DNA from: Candidatus Woesearchaeota archaeon
GTDB taxonomy: Archaea > Nanobdellota > Nanobdellia > Woesearchaeales > GCA-2687795
NCBI GenBank assembly: GCA_002687795.1
Contig: NZBG01000032.1
Coordinates: 1-40,706, forward strand
Length of the DNA: 40,706 bases
Direction of reading: 5' to 3'
In this document: positions 14,848 to 21,862 of the stretch, in pieces
How the letters are laid out: each line of letters starts with the position of its first letter
Numbering within the stretch: the stretch's first letter is position 1
The notes under the pieces: model-generated
The model's database searches: none
Told to the model about the DNA's origin: nothing
What the model saw: only the letters and a program-made list of their open reading frames with translations
Translations under genes and position numbers: made by a program

Positions 14848-15189
14848 TTATCTTGTATTACCTCTCCCGCCAGACCTGTTCAAAGGCCTTGCCTCAATCT
14901 CTGTTTCTCTTAGCATCAAAATATCCCCTATCTGCAATGGGCCTTTTGCATTTCTTCTTATAATCTTGTTTTGGTCTCTGCCATCCAGAACCTTGCATCT
15001 CACCTGGGTGGCTTCTCCCCTTGAGCCTGTCCTGCCGATTATTTCCTCAACCCTTGCAGGAAATGCCATTGAAAACCTTATGCTGCCTTTAACCTCTTCC
15101 TTTTTCTGCTGGGGAGGTTTTCCTGCAGGGGGCTTGCTATCATTTGCTTTTGGTTTTACTTCTTCCTTTTCCTTTTTTTCCTTAGCCAT
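14848..15189 (-). CDS. rps28e: 30S ribosomal protein S28e with N-terminal extension
   Basis: The C-terminal about 70 residues are S28e (ARVEEIIGRTGSRGEATQVR through GDILMLRETEIEARPL). Ahead of it is a 35-40-residue Lys/Glu/Pro-rich low-complexity extension (MAKEKKEKEEVKPKANDSKP). S28e is normally about 70 aa, so the extension is an elaboration, probably disordered. No better internal ATG start is seen before the core except the Met in the FSMAFPARVEE segment, so a shorter product cannot be excluded. Confidence 0.92.
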   Translation of the reverse strand: MAKEKKEKEEVKPKANDSKPPAGKPPQQKKEEVKGSIRFSMAFPARVEEIIGRTGSRGEATQVRCKVLDGRDQNKIIRRNAKGPLQIGDILMLRETEIEARPLNRSGGRGNTR

Positions 15190-15193
15190 TTTT

Positions 15194-15544
15194 TTAGGTG
15201 CTCTGGATCTTCTTGATTACTTCCTGCAGCAAGTCCTTTGCTTCTCCAGCTTCAACAATTGCTATGCTTGCTGTGCCGACTCCCAGGCCTGCTGTTACCC
15301 CAAGCTCTTCTTTGCTTGGTACCTGAACGCAGGGAATCTCCTTTTCTTCTGCAAGCAAAGGCATATGCATTGTTATTTCAGGTGGGGTCACGTCCTTTGC
15401 AACAACAACAAGCTTAGCAATACCTCTCTCTATAGCTTTTGTTGTCTCGTTTGTGCCCTTCCTTATCTTGCCTGTTGTTTTAGCCACTTCAATAGCTTCG
15501 TAAACTTCTTCAACAAGCTCTTTTGAAATTTCTTTAATAGCCAT
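15194..15544 (-). CDS. rpl7ae: Ribosomal protein L7Ae
   Basis: 116 aa. K-turn-binding protein of the large subunit and, in archaea, of box C/D and H/ACA RNPs and RNase P. Signature segments: KTTGKIRKGTNETTKAIERG (RNA contact) and LVVVAKDVTPPEI, then EEKEIPCVQVPSKEELG and GVGTASIAI. Start ATG 15544 is preceded by AGGAGG at 9-10 nt. It heads the operon. Its leader of about 95 nt holds a possible K-turn, so self-regulation is likely. Confidence 0.95.
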   Translation of the reverse strand: MAIKEISKELVEEVYEAIEVAKTTGKIRKGTNETTKAIERGIAKLVVVAKDVTPPEITMHMPLLAEEKEIPCVQVPSKEELGVTAGLGVGTASIAIVEAGEAKDLLQEVIKKIQST

Positions 15545-15594
15545 TTTAATTTACCTCCTGATTATAGTGATATGAATGAAGAGAGCTAGAAAAC

Positions 15595-15638
15595 TAACCT
15601 CTCTCAAACCATTTCTGGTTCTCATTAATCACAGGTTA
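15595..15638 (-). promoter_or_regulatory. Possible K-turn in the rpl7ae leader
   Basis: On the minus strand the outer stem TAACCT (15638-15633) pairs with AGGTTA (15600-15595). Inside, GAACCA (15621-15616) pairs with TGGTTT (15611-15606) around a GAAA tetraloop. Both sides of this inner stem are flanked by GA, and AAT forms a bulge: the tandem G-A arrangement of a K-turn. The C-stem next to the bulge is weak, which lowers confidence. L7Ae binding to its own leader is documented in other archaea. Confidence 0.4.
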
Positions 15639-15657
15639 AACTAGAGAATGTGAACTT

Positions 15658-15667
15658 TATTTAAAAA
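15658..15667 (-). promoter_or_regulatory. Promoter of the rpl7ae operon
   Basis: TTTTTAAATA on the minus strand; the expected transcript start about 25 nt downstream falls near 15640, just before the structured leader. Confidence 0.5.
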
Positions 15668-15690
15668 GGTTTCTATGGAAAACCCAAGAA

Positions 15691-16671
15691 TTAAGGCTTT
15701 ATAATAACCTTCAAGGATTCATCCCCTTCAGTTACGAGCTTGAAGCCTTTCTCAATATCTTTTAATGGGAGTCTGTGCGTTATCATATCATCCACCTTGA
15801 TTTTTCCTGAACTGAGCAGCTCAAAGGCTTCTTTCATGTCATCAGGAGCGCAATAATAAGATGCCATAATCTTAACCTCTTTTCTCCAGAAATCGTTGAC
15901 AGGCACAATAACATCTTTGTCAGGATGGGGAACAGTGAATAATATTATGGTGCCGGCTAAATCAACAGCTTTCCAGGCCTGCTCTATTGCAGGCATTGCC
16001 CCGCTGCATACAATAACAACATCAAATTTCTCTTTGAGCTCTTCTTTAGCATTAAATGTTCTGGCTCCTAATTTCTCTGCGAATTTTAATCTGTTTTCAT
16101 TGATGTCTGTTGAGGTTACTATTGCCTTTTTATTGAGCGCCAGCTTTATGTGCAACAGGCCGGACATGCCACTGCCTAAAATTAGAACATTATCATTTTC
16201 CTTTATTCCTGCAAATTTCTGCGCCCTTACTACACATGCCAAAGGTTCTACAAAAGTTGCAGTGTCATAGCTCATATCCTTTGGAATCAAGAAAACAGCA
16301 TTATTGACAAGCTCTTCAGGGATAAGTACAAATTCAGAGAATGCTCCCGGCAGTCTTGCCTTTGCATTCGGGCATACTGAATGATGGCCTTTTTTGCAGT
16401 ATTTGCAGTTGCTACAGCCTATTTTAGGGGCTACAAAGATCCTGTCCCCTTTTTTGTAATTATCAACAGAAGAGCCTATCTCAACAATCTCTCCGCTGGC
16501 TTCATGGCCTGGGATAAGCGGTGCTCTTGGCAGCCTGTACCATTCAACAATATCGCTGCCGCATATTCCGCAGGAATGAACTTTGAATAGAATTTCATTG
16601 GCTTGCGGCTTAGGCTTTTCTCTTTCTTCTATCCTTATATCATTATTGTTATACCAGACTGTAACCTTCAT
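15691..16671 (-). CDS. Zinc-dependent medium-chain alcohol/polyol dehydrogenase
   Basis: MDR-family NAD(P)-dependent dehydrogenase, 326 aa. The catalytic-zinc Cys is in SCGICGSDIV, the GHE motif is in LIPGHEASGEIVEIG, and the structural-zinc Cys set is GCSNCKYCKKGHHSVC. The nucleotide-binding fold follows (VLILGSGMSGLLHIKLA). Substrate cannot be read off; the family includes sorbitol, threonine and sugar-phosphate dehydrogenases. It lies 16 nt after an LsrF-like aldolase gene in the same direction, so a sugar-phosphate or polyol substrate is a fair inference. Confidence 0.88.
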   Translation of the reverse strand: MKVTVWYNNNDIRIEEREKPKPQANEILFKVHSCGICGSDIVEWYRLPRAPLIPGHEASGEIVEIGSSVDNYKKGDRIFVAPKIGCSNCKYCKKGHHSVCPNAKARLPGAFSEFVLIPEELVNNAVFLIPKDMSYDTATFVEPLACVVRAQKFAGIKENDNVLILGSGMSGLLHIKLALNKKAIVTSTDINENRLKFAEKLGARTFNAKEELKEKFDVVIVCSGAMPAIEQAWKAVDLAGTIILFTVPHPDKDVIVPVNDFWRKEVKIMASYYCAPDDMKEAFELLSSGKIKVDDMITHRLPLKDIEKGFKLVTEGDESLKVIIKP

Positions 16672-16687
16672 TTAGATTCCTCGGGGC

Positions 16688-17467
16688 CTATTTGCTTTTG
16701 TCAAAGATATCCTGTGCTTCCTTTACAGTTGCATCTTTGTGTATTATAGCTTGGAGAGCTGCTGCCATTGCAACCGGATGCGCATGCTGCCAGACGTTCC
16801 TTCCGAGGTTAATCCCAACAGCGCCTTTCTGCATTCCGTCATGCACAAACTCAAACACTTCTTTTTCCGTCTCGCATTTAGGGCCGCCTGCAATAACCAC
16901 AGGAACAGGGCAGCCTTCCACAACCTTATCAAAGTCCTCGCACCAGTATGTTTTAACAACACTAGCCCCTAATTCAGCTGCTATCCTTGAGCATAAGCCA
17001 AGATAACGCGCATCTCTTTTTTCTAATTCCTTGCCAACAGCTGTAACCCCCATCACAGGGATTCCATACTCCTGGCATTCATTCACAAGCTTTGAGAAAT
17101 TCATCAGGGTCTGGTGCTCATATTTAGCGCCAACATAGATAGAAAACCCAACTGCCTGAGCATTAAGCCTTAACACTTCCTGGATTGAGGTTGTGATTTC
17201 CTCATTTGATAAGTTATCTCCAATTATGCTGTTACCCCCTGAAACCCTGAGTATGATTGGCTTGGTGTTTTCAGGCTCAACACAGTTTCTTAGAACTCCT
17301 CTTGTCATAAAAAGTGCATCAACATAAGGCAGTAATGGTTTAATGGTTTCTCCTGGCTTCTCCAGCTTGCTGGTTGGCCCAAGAAAGTAGCCATGATCAA
17401 CTGGCATAAAAAAGCATTTGCCATTTGGCATTAATTTTGCTAACCTATTCTTCATTCCCCAATCCAT
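16688..17467 (-). CDS. LsrF/FbaB-like class I aldolase (COG1830), 259 aa
   Basis: TIM-barrel class I aldolase. The start MDWGMKNRLAKL, the PVDHGYFLGPTSKLE block, LMNFSKLVNECQ and the Schiff-base Lys in ASVVKTYWCEDF are very like bacterial LsrF (3-hydroxy-5-phosphonooxypentane-2,4-dione thiolase); PVPVVIAGGPK and GAVGINLGRNVWQ form the phosphate-binding end. In archaea the same family also supplies fructose-bisphosphate aldolase and the dehydroquinate-precursor aldolase, so the reaction is uncertain. Operon with a small Cys protein upstream and the MDR dehydrogenase downstream. Confidence 0.88.
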   Translation of the reverse strand: MDWGMKNRLAKLMPNGKCFFMPVDHGYFLGPTSKLEKPGETIKPLLPYVDALFMTRGVLRNCVEPENTKPIILRVSGGNSIIGDNLSNEEITTSIQEVLRLNAQAVGFSIYVGAKYEHQTLMNFSKLVNECQEYGIPVMGVTAVGKELEKRDARYLGLCSRIAAELGASVVKTYWCEDFDKVVEGCPVPVVIAGGPKCETEKEVFEFVHDGMQKGAVGINLGRNVWQHAHPVAMAAALQAIIHKDATVKEAQDIFDKSK

Positions 17468-17486
17468 TTTAAGTACCCCCGATTAT

Positions 17487-17699
17487 TTATTGTTCTGGCT
17501 TGATTACTTCAAAGCCTTTGTCAATCAGCCAATGATGAAACTGCCATGTTGTGAATTTGCAGCCTGTCCTGCAGGAAGCTCTTATCTTTTCATATTCTTC
17601 AGAGCCTTCCTCAAGAGAATTTAGCTGAAGCTGCACCGGGCATTTTACATCATTGCAAAATTCCCTTTTCTTATAATCAGTATATCCTGGTATTGCCAT
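17487..17699 (-). CDS. Small four-cysteine protein, 70 aa
   Basis: Starts MAIPGYTDYKKREFCNDVKC and has four Cys in two pairs (15, 20, 43, 47) with KFTTWQFHHWLIDKGFEV at the C-terminus. The Cys spacing suggests a zinc or Fe-S site, though no family is recognised. It is the first gene of the run with the LsrF-like aldolase (19 nt gap) and the dehydrogenase, so a metabolic partner role is possible. Confidence 0.7.
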   Translation of the reverse strand: MAIPGYTDYKKREFCNDVKCPVQLQLNSLEEGSEEYEKIRASCRTGCKFTTWQFHHWLIDKGFEVIKPEQ

Positions 17700-17762
17700 A
17701 TGAGAAGGGAAAGAGGGTTGATATATAAAATTTATGCTGTTTGAAAAAAATCGAGGGCTTTA

Positions 17763-17918
17763 CCCTGCCATAAATGACAGGGATTCAGCCAGCTCTATTT
17801 TTGAGCATCCTAAGAAATTGCGGAGCAATTTCTGGGACACCAAAAATTCCAAAGGAATTTTTTAGTGAATAAGAACGGGCATTCGTCCCCTGCTTAAAAG
17901 TAGGGAATTCCTACCCGT
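17763..17918. repeat. Cluster of four hairpins, possible mobile-element remnant
   Basis: The 267-bp gap 17700-17966 holds four inverted repeats: CCCTG/CAGGG (17763-17782), GAAATTGC/GCAATTTC (17814-17832), AAAAATTCC/GGAATTTTT (17842-17862) and a nested AACGGG/CCCGTT with inner CCCT/AGGG (17874-17918). On the minus strand the first and last have the form GAAT(T)CCC-hairpin-GGG, which resembles ends of IS200/IS605 elements, but no transposase is present and the match is by eye. Confidence 0.4.
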
Positions 17919-17934
17919 TTTATTTAATCTAAAA

Positions 17935-17946
17935 ATATATATATAA
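17935..17946 (+). promoter_or_regulatory. TATA box of the THUMP methyltransferase gene
   Basis: ATATATATATAA-type run about 21-32 nt before ATG 17967; leaderless spacing. Confidence 0.5.
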
Positions 17947-17966
17947 CAAAGAATTAACATAAAGTT

Positions 17967-19088
17967 ATGCAGGCCTTAGCAATAACATCAAAAGGAATGG
18001 AAGATATCGCAGCATTAGAGATAAAGGAACTGATTAAAGCAGAGAGCAGTGTGAAGGAGTCCTGCGTGATGTTTGAGCCTAAGAAACTGGAGGATTTATG
18101 CACTTTGTGCTATAAGGCACAGTCAGTTTCAAGGATTTTGGTTCTGTTCCATCATTTTAAGTTTAAAGATAAGGCTGATTTACTTAAGAAGATTAATCTT
18201 GAAAAGATTGATTATAACAAATGGCTTGATAAAAAGAACACATTCAAGATAGAATGCGAAAGGCTTGGAAAACATAACTTCTCAAGCCAGGAGATTGAGC
18301 AGGAGATAGGGGAACTTATTTCTGTTAAGAATAAGGTTGAGCTAAAGAACCCTGATATTACATTTTATGCTTATATTTTTGATAAAGAGCTTTATTTTGG
18401 GATAGATTTCTCAGGGTTTGAGCTAAGCAAAAGGCATTACAAGATATTTAACCATCCCAATGATATCAAGGGCCATATTGCTTATGTGTTGGTAAGGCTT
18501 AGCGGGTTTAAAGTTGGGGATGTTCTTTTAGACCCTTTCTGCAAGACAGGGGTTATAGCAATTGAGGCAGCATTATTTGCTTCAGGTTTTCCTGTTAATT
18601 ATTTTAGCAAGGATAAGTTTGGGTTTTTGAAGTTAAAGCCTATAAAGAAGTTTAATTTTGATACGGTTGACAAGAAAACAAAGAAAATTAAAAAACATAT
18701 ATTCGGTTATGAAAAATCATCCTTTTACACACAGTCTGCTAAGAAGAATGCTAAGATTGCAGGCGTTAATGATATGGCTGAGTTCTCCAGCAATGATGTT
18801 GAATGGGTTGATACGCACTTTAAAGAAAAGGAAGTGAACAGGATAGTTACATATCCTCCTATACTTTCTAAGAAGAGCAATAAGAATGAGATATTAAAGC
18901 TTTACCAGGAGCTGTTCTATCAGGCTAATTATTGTTTGGCTAAGGATGGAAGGATAGTTGTCCTGACTAAAGATATTGAGCTGTTTAAGGAGAAAGCTAA
19001 GGGGTATAAGTTTAAGGTTGTTGAGGAGAGGAAGGTTTGGATAGGGGAGATGGTTATGGACATTGTTGTGTTTGGAAAAGGTTTATAA
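17967..19088 (+). CDS. THUMP-domain RNA methyltransferase (Trm14/Trm11-like)
   Basis: 373 aa. Residues about 1-170 form the N-terminal ferredoxin-like plus THUMP region that binds the tRNA acceptor end; about 175-373 form a SAM-dependent Rossmann methyltransferase with motif I LLDPFCKTGVIAIEAALFAS. Archaeal relatives make m2G6 or m2G10 in tRNA. The motif-IV position reads VTYPPIL instead of the usual (D/N)PPY, so either catalysis tolerates this or the substrate differs. Stand-alone gene with its own TATA box, followed 34 nt later by mtnA. Confidence 0.85.
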   Translation: MQALAITSKGMEDIAALEIKELIKAESSVKESCVMFEPKKLEDLCTLCYKAQSVSRILVLFHHFKFKDKADLLKKINLEKIDYNKWLDKKNTFKIECERLGKHNFSSQEIEQEIGELISVKNKVELKNPDITFYAYIFDKELYFGIDFSGFELSKRHYKIFNHPNDIKGHIAYVLVRLSGFKVGDVLLDPFCKTGVIAIEAALFASGFPVNYFSKDKFGFLKLKPIKKFNFDTVDKKTKKIKKHIFGYEKSSFYTQSAKKNAKIAGVNDMAEFSSNDVEWVDTHFKEKEVNRIVTYPPILSKKSNKNEILKLYQELFYQANYCLAKDGRIVVLTKDIELFKEKAKGYKFKVVEERKVWIGEMVMDIVVFGKGL

Positions 19089-19122
19089 TATTAGGCTGAT
19101 TATCCTTTCTTAGGCGATACTT

Positions 19123-20226
19123 ATGAATGTTGATGGAAAACACTACAGAACAATCTGGCTGAAAGAAGATGATAATAAGGTTGTTCAGATAATTGATCAA
19201 AGACCTCTCCCGTATGAATTTGTAATTGAAGATCTTAGAACTGTTGATGATGTTGCAGTAGCTATAAAGGATATGCATGTTAGGGGCGCAGGATTAATTG
19301 GGGCAACTGCTGGTTATGGTATGTATATTGCAGCCTTGGAAGCGCCAAAAGAAGGTTTTGATGATTTCTTGAATAAAGCTGGTGAGAAATTAAAAGCAAC
19401 AAGGCCCACTGCTGTTAATCTTGCATGGGCTGTTAAAAGGCAACTTGATGCTGTATCAAAAGGAAGTTCTGTTGATGAAAAAAGAGAAATTGCATTTAAG
19501 GTTGCTAAAGATATTGCTAATGAGGATGCTGAGTATTGCAGAAGAATAGGAGAGCATGGAATGAAGATTATTGAGGAGATAAGCAAGAGAAATAATGGTG
19601 AAGTTGTGAATATCCTCACGCACTGCAATGCTGGCTGGCTTGCGTTTGTTGATTTTGGTTCAGCTACTTCTCCTATCTATGCTGCTTTTGATAAGGGGAT
19701 TAAGGTTCATGTTTATGTGGATGAGACAAGGCCTAGAAATCAGGGTGCAAGGCTTACTGCCTGGGAACTTCTTAACCAGGGGGTGCCTCATACTGTGATA
19801 CCTGATAATGTGGGTGGCCATCTTATGCAGCATGGTATGGTTGATATGGTTATTGTTGGCACTGACAGGACTACTTATACTGGTGATGTTGCTAATAAGA
19901 TTGGAACTTATCTTAAGGCATTGGCAGCAAAGGATAATGATATCCCATTTTATGTAGCGCTTCCTTCCTCAACATTTGACTGGACAAAAGAGGATGGTGT
20001 TAAAGATATTCCTATTGAAGAAAGAGGAGCTGAAGAGGTTAAGTATATCCAAGGATTATGTGAGGGTGAGATTAAGAAGGTTCTTTTAACACCAGAGAAA
20101 AGCCCTGCTACGAATTATGCATTTGATGTGACTCCTGCTAGGTTGGTTACTGGACTCATCACAGAAAGAGGTATATGCAAGGCTGATAAGGATAGTATAT
20201 TAGAACTTTACCCTGAGCATAAATAA
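19123..20226 (+). CDS. mtnA: S-methyl-5-thioribose-1-phosphate isomerase (MtnA-like)
   Basis: aIF2B/MtnA-superfamily isomerase, 367 aa, normal for MtnA. Visible signatures: VRGAGLIGATAGYGMY (usually VRGAPAIG), ATRPTAVNLAWA, the catalytic Cys in LTHCNAGWLA and the catalytic Asp in IVGTDRTTYTGDVANKIGTY. It converts MTR-1-P to MTRu-1-P in methionine salvage. Close relatives are ribose-1,5-bisphosphate isomerase and eIF2B-alpha-like proteins; the N-terminal RTIWL...QRPLP block favours MtnA. A TATA-like TTTATAATA lies at the end of the preceding gene. Confidence 0.87.
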   Translation: MNVDGKHYRTIWLKEDDNKVVQIIDQRPLPYEFVIEDLRTVDDVAVAIKDMHVRGAGLIGATAGYGMYIAALEAPKEGFDDFLNKAGEKLKATRPTAVNLAWAVKRQLDAVSKGSSVDEKREIAFKVAKDIANEDAEYCRRIGEHGMKIIEEISKRNNGEVVNILTHCNAGWLAFVDFGSATSPIYAAFDKGIKVHVYVDETRPRNQGARLTAWELLNQGVPHTVIPDNVGGHLMQHGMVDMVIVGTDRTTYTGDVANKIGTYLKALAAKDNDIPFYVALPSSTFDWTKEDGVKDIPIEERGAEEVKYIQGLCEGEIKKVLLTPEKSPATNYAFDVTPARLVTGLITERGICKADKDSILELYPEHK

Positions 20227-20235
20227 ATACAAGAA

Positions 20236-20247
20236 TATTTATATAAT
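20236..20247 (+). promoter_or_regulatory. TATA box of the aEF-1beta gene
   Basis: TATTTATATAAT, about 23-34 nt upstream of ATG 20270. Confidence 0.5.
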
Positions 20248-20269
20248 ATCATACAAACCTATATCTAAA

Positions 20270-20545
20270 ATGACAAATGTAATAGTAACAATGAAAATCA
20301 TGCCTTCTTCTCCTGATTCAGACTTAAAGGCAATAGAAGAAGAGGCTAAGAAGGAAATCTCTGAGTTTGGCGGTGAGGTTGGCAAGACTGAACAAGAGCC
20401 AATAGCATTTGGGCTAAAAGCGTTAATGCTTTACTTTGTAATGGATGAGAGCCTTGGCTCAACAGAGGATTTAGAGGAAAAGGTTAAGAAGATAAAAGAT
20501 GTTAATTCTGTTGAAGTTCCTGATGTGAGAAGGGCGATAGGTTAA
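20270..20545 (+). CDS. ef1b: Elongation factor aEF-1beta
   Basis: 91 aa, the usual size of the archaeal guanine-nucleotide exchange factor for aEF-1alpha. Segments VIVTMKIMPSSPDSDL, EPIAFGLKALMLYFVMDE and the C-terminal VNSVEVPDVRRAIG are family hallmarks. Single gene with its own promoter, and the last clearly core gene before the accessory island. Confidence 0.93.
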   Translation: MTNVIVTMKIMPSSPDSDLKAIEEEAKKEISEFGGEVGKTEQEPIAFGLKALMLYFVMDESLGSTEDLEEKVKKIKDVNSVEVPDVRRAIG

Positions 20546-20608
20546 ATGTTTAACTGCGTTAAACAACATACAAATACTAAAGAAGAATATTCATAAGATT
20601 AGTTGTTA

Positions 20609-21052
20609 CTATGTTAATTCAGATGTTGCTCGATCTTTCTTTAAATCATGAGAGAATATTAAAGCAATAACTAGAAGTCCTAAAACAAAACAAATATTAC
20701 TTGCCCATGTTAGAATTGTAACTTTATTACTATATTCTTTTATTTTACCTGTAATAATTTCAAGTTCATCCCTTCTTTCTCGCCATTCTGATTGGTCTAT
20801 TTGTCCCATATTGTAGCTTAAATTTGCCATATCTATATTTTTATTTATTACAGCTTCTTTTATTGCCATTAATTTGTACCATTCAGAATATGAATAATCA
20901 TAAACAAAGTCAAAAAGGATTTCATTTTTTTTATCAAATTCTGTTATTATATTTTGATAATCATTATTAGCCAAACCACTAAAGAACTGAGATAAACCAA
21001 ATAATAAAACTAATATAATACCTAAGACTTCTGTTTTATTCTTTTTGTTCAT
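20609..21052 (-). CDS. Two-helix membrane protein, 147 aa
   Basis: Hydrophobic helices at about residues 9-28 (LGIILVLLFGLSQFFSGLAN) and 113-134 (ILTWASNICFVLGLLVIALI) bracket a charged extracytoplasmic or cytoplasmic helical middle (about 30-110). Codon use is more AT-rich than neighbouring core genes, in keeping with an acquired region. A TATA box (TTTATTTATATAA, minus, about 21075-21087) sits about 25 nt before the ATG. No family recognised. Confidence 0.6.
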   Translation of the reverse strand: MNKKNKTEVLGIILVLLFGLSQFFSGLANNDYQNIITEFDKKNEILFDFVYDYSYSEWYKLMAIKEAVINKNIDMANLSYNMGQIDQSEWRERRDELEIITGKIKEYSNKVTILTWASNICFVLGLLVIALIFSHDLKKDRATSELT

Positions 21053-21093
21053 AATATCATATGAGACAAAGCTTATATAAATAAAATTAGCTT

Positions 21094-21115
21094 TTGTAGT
21101 ATATGATTGTAGTAT
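21094..21115. promoter_or_regulatory. Tandem TTGTAGTAT repeat upstream of a TATA box
   Basis: TTGTAGTAT at 21094-21102 and again at 21107-21115, a 13-bp period, directly upstream of the TATA box of the 20609-21052 gene. Such spaced direct repeats are typical of RHH or other dimeric regulators; a ribbon-helix-helix protein is encoded about 320 bp away. Confidence 0.4.
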
Positions 21116-21144
21116 GTGGCGTTTGTCATAAGAAGATACATAAT

Positions 21145-21426
21145 TTAACTTAGATTGTACGGAGCTTTGGCAATATAAAAACCGATTATCGAGCCCATAA
21201 AACCTATTAGATATTCTGGTATAGATCTACTTTTAAATAGCAATAACAAGAAAGTGATAGTAATAAGAACACAAATAATATTCCCTACAACATAATGCAA
21301 TTTTGTTAATATAGGTTTTGGTCCTAATAGGTTTTTATCATCAAAAGAAATAGTATCTATGTTTCCTGTTTCCTCAAAATCTTCTATATCATTAATCTTT
21401 TTTTTCTCGGAGATATTTTCTATCAT
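21145..21426 (-). CDS. Small membrane protein, 93 aa
   Basis: A charged cytoplasmic N-terminus (about 45 residues) followed by two hydrophobic segments (about 47-65, VVGNIICVLITITFLLLLF, and 73-88, YLIGFMGSIIGFYIAK) that likely form a helical hairpin. It begins 6 nt after the RHH gene, so the two form an operon. Family not recognised. Confidence 0.6.
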   Translation of the reverse strand: MIENISEKKKINDIEDFEETGNIDTISFDDKNLLGPKPILTKLHYVVGNIICVLITITFLLLLFKSRSIPEYLIGFMGSIIGFYIAKAPYNLS

Positions 21427-21432
21427 TTAAGT

Positions 21433-21645
21433 TTACCTAAGAGTCAAAACACGTGTTTCTTTATTTGACTTAGGATCTCTAATAATTATTTCATTCCCTT
21501 TTTCTTTTTGAAGTTCAAGGAATTTTGTTACAGAAAGACTGGCCCTAATGACTTCAGTTATTGTTGAAGCATCTAACTTACCTTTCAATTCTTCGAGTTC
21601 TTTTTGAGCTTTGGAACTTAGTTCTATATGTATTTTTTTTGCCAT
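21433..21645 (-). CDS. Ribbon-helix-helix (CopG-like) protein, 70 aa
   Basis: Predicted RHH fold: a basic beta strand (KKIHIELSSKAQ), a first helix (KELEELKGKLD), then STITEVIRASLSVTKFLEL. The C-terminal IIIRDPKSNKETRVLTLR may be a beta tail. ATG 21645 is chosen because AGGAGG lies 9 nt upstream; a TTG three codons earlier is closer to the site and less likely. RHH proteins of this kind bind DNA as dimers and often regulate plasmid, toxin or island genes. Next gene: the small membrane protein. Confidence 0.7.
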   Translation of the reverse strand: MAKKIHIELSSKAQKELEELKGKLDASTITEVIRASLSVTKFLELQKEKGNEIIIRDPKSNKETRVLTLR

Positions 21646-21767
21646 TTGGTCCAACCTCCTTTTTATATTTAAAAATAATATAATCCTTAGTATTTAAATA
21701 TGTTTGTATTTAAGCTATTAATGGGAGGGAATAACTACATAGTCAATACATTTAATATACATAATTA

Positions 21768-21794
21768 ACCCCCACAATATACTAAGAAGGGGGT
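21768..21794. promoter_or_regulatory. Inverted repeat ACCCCC/GGGGGT upstream of the protease gene
   Basis: ACCCCC (21768-21773) and GGGGGT (21789-21794) with a 15-nt spacer, GC-rich in an AT-rich gap between the divergent RHH and protease genes. Possible operator or hairpin. Confidence 0.3.
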
Positions 21795-21862
21795 AAAATA
21801 TATAAACTTATTTGTTTTAAACTATAATAATTTTAGCTTATTAAATTATATATCAAATAAGA

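Noticed and set aside
14753..15526. 257-codon + strand open frame
   Set aside because: Antisense to rpl7ae, rps28e and rpl24e, which are certain; its Cys/Phe-rich composition is typical of a shadow frame.
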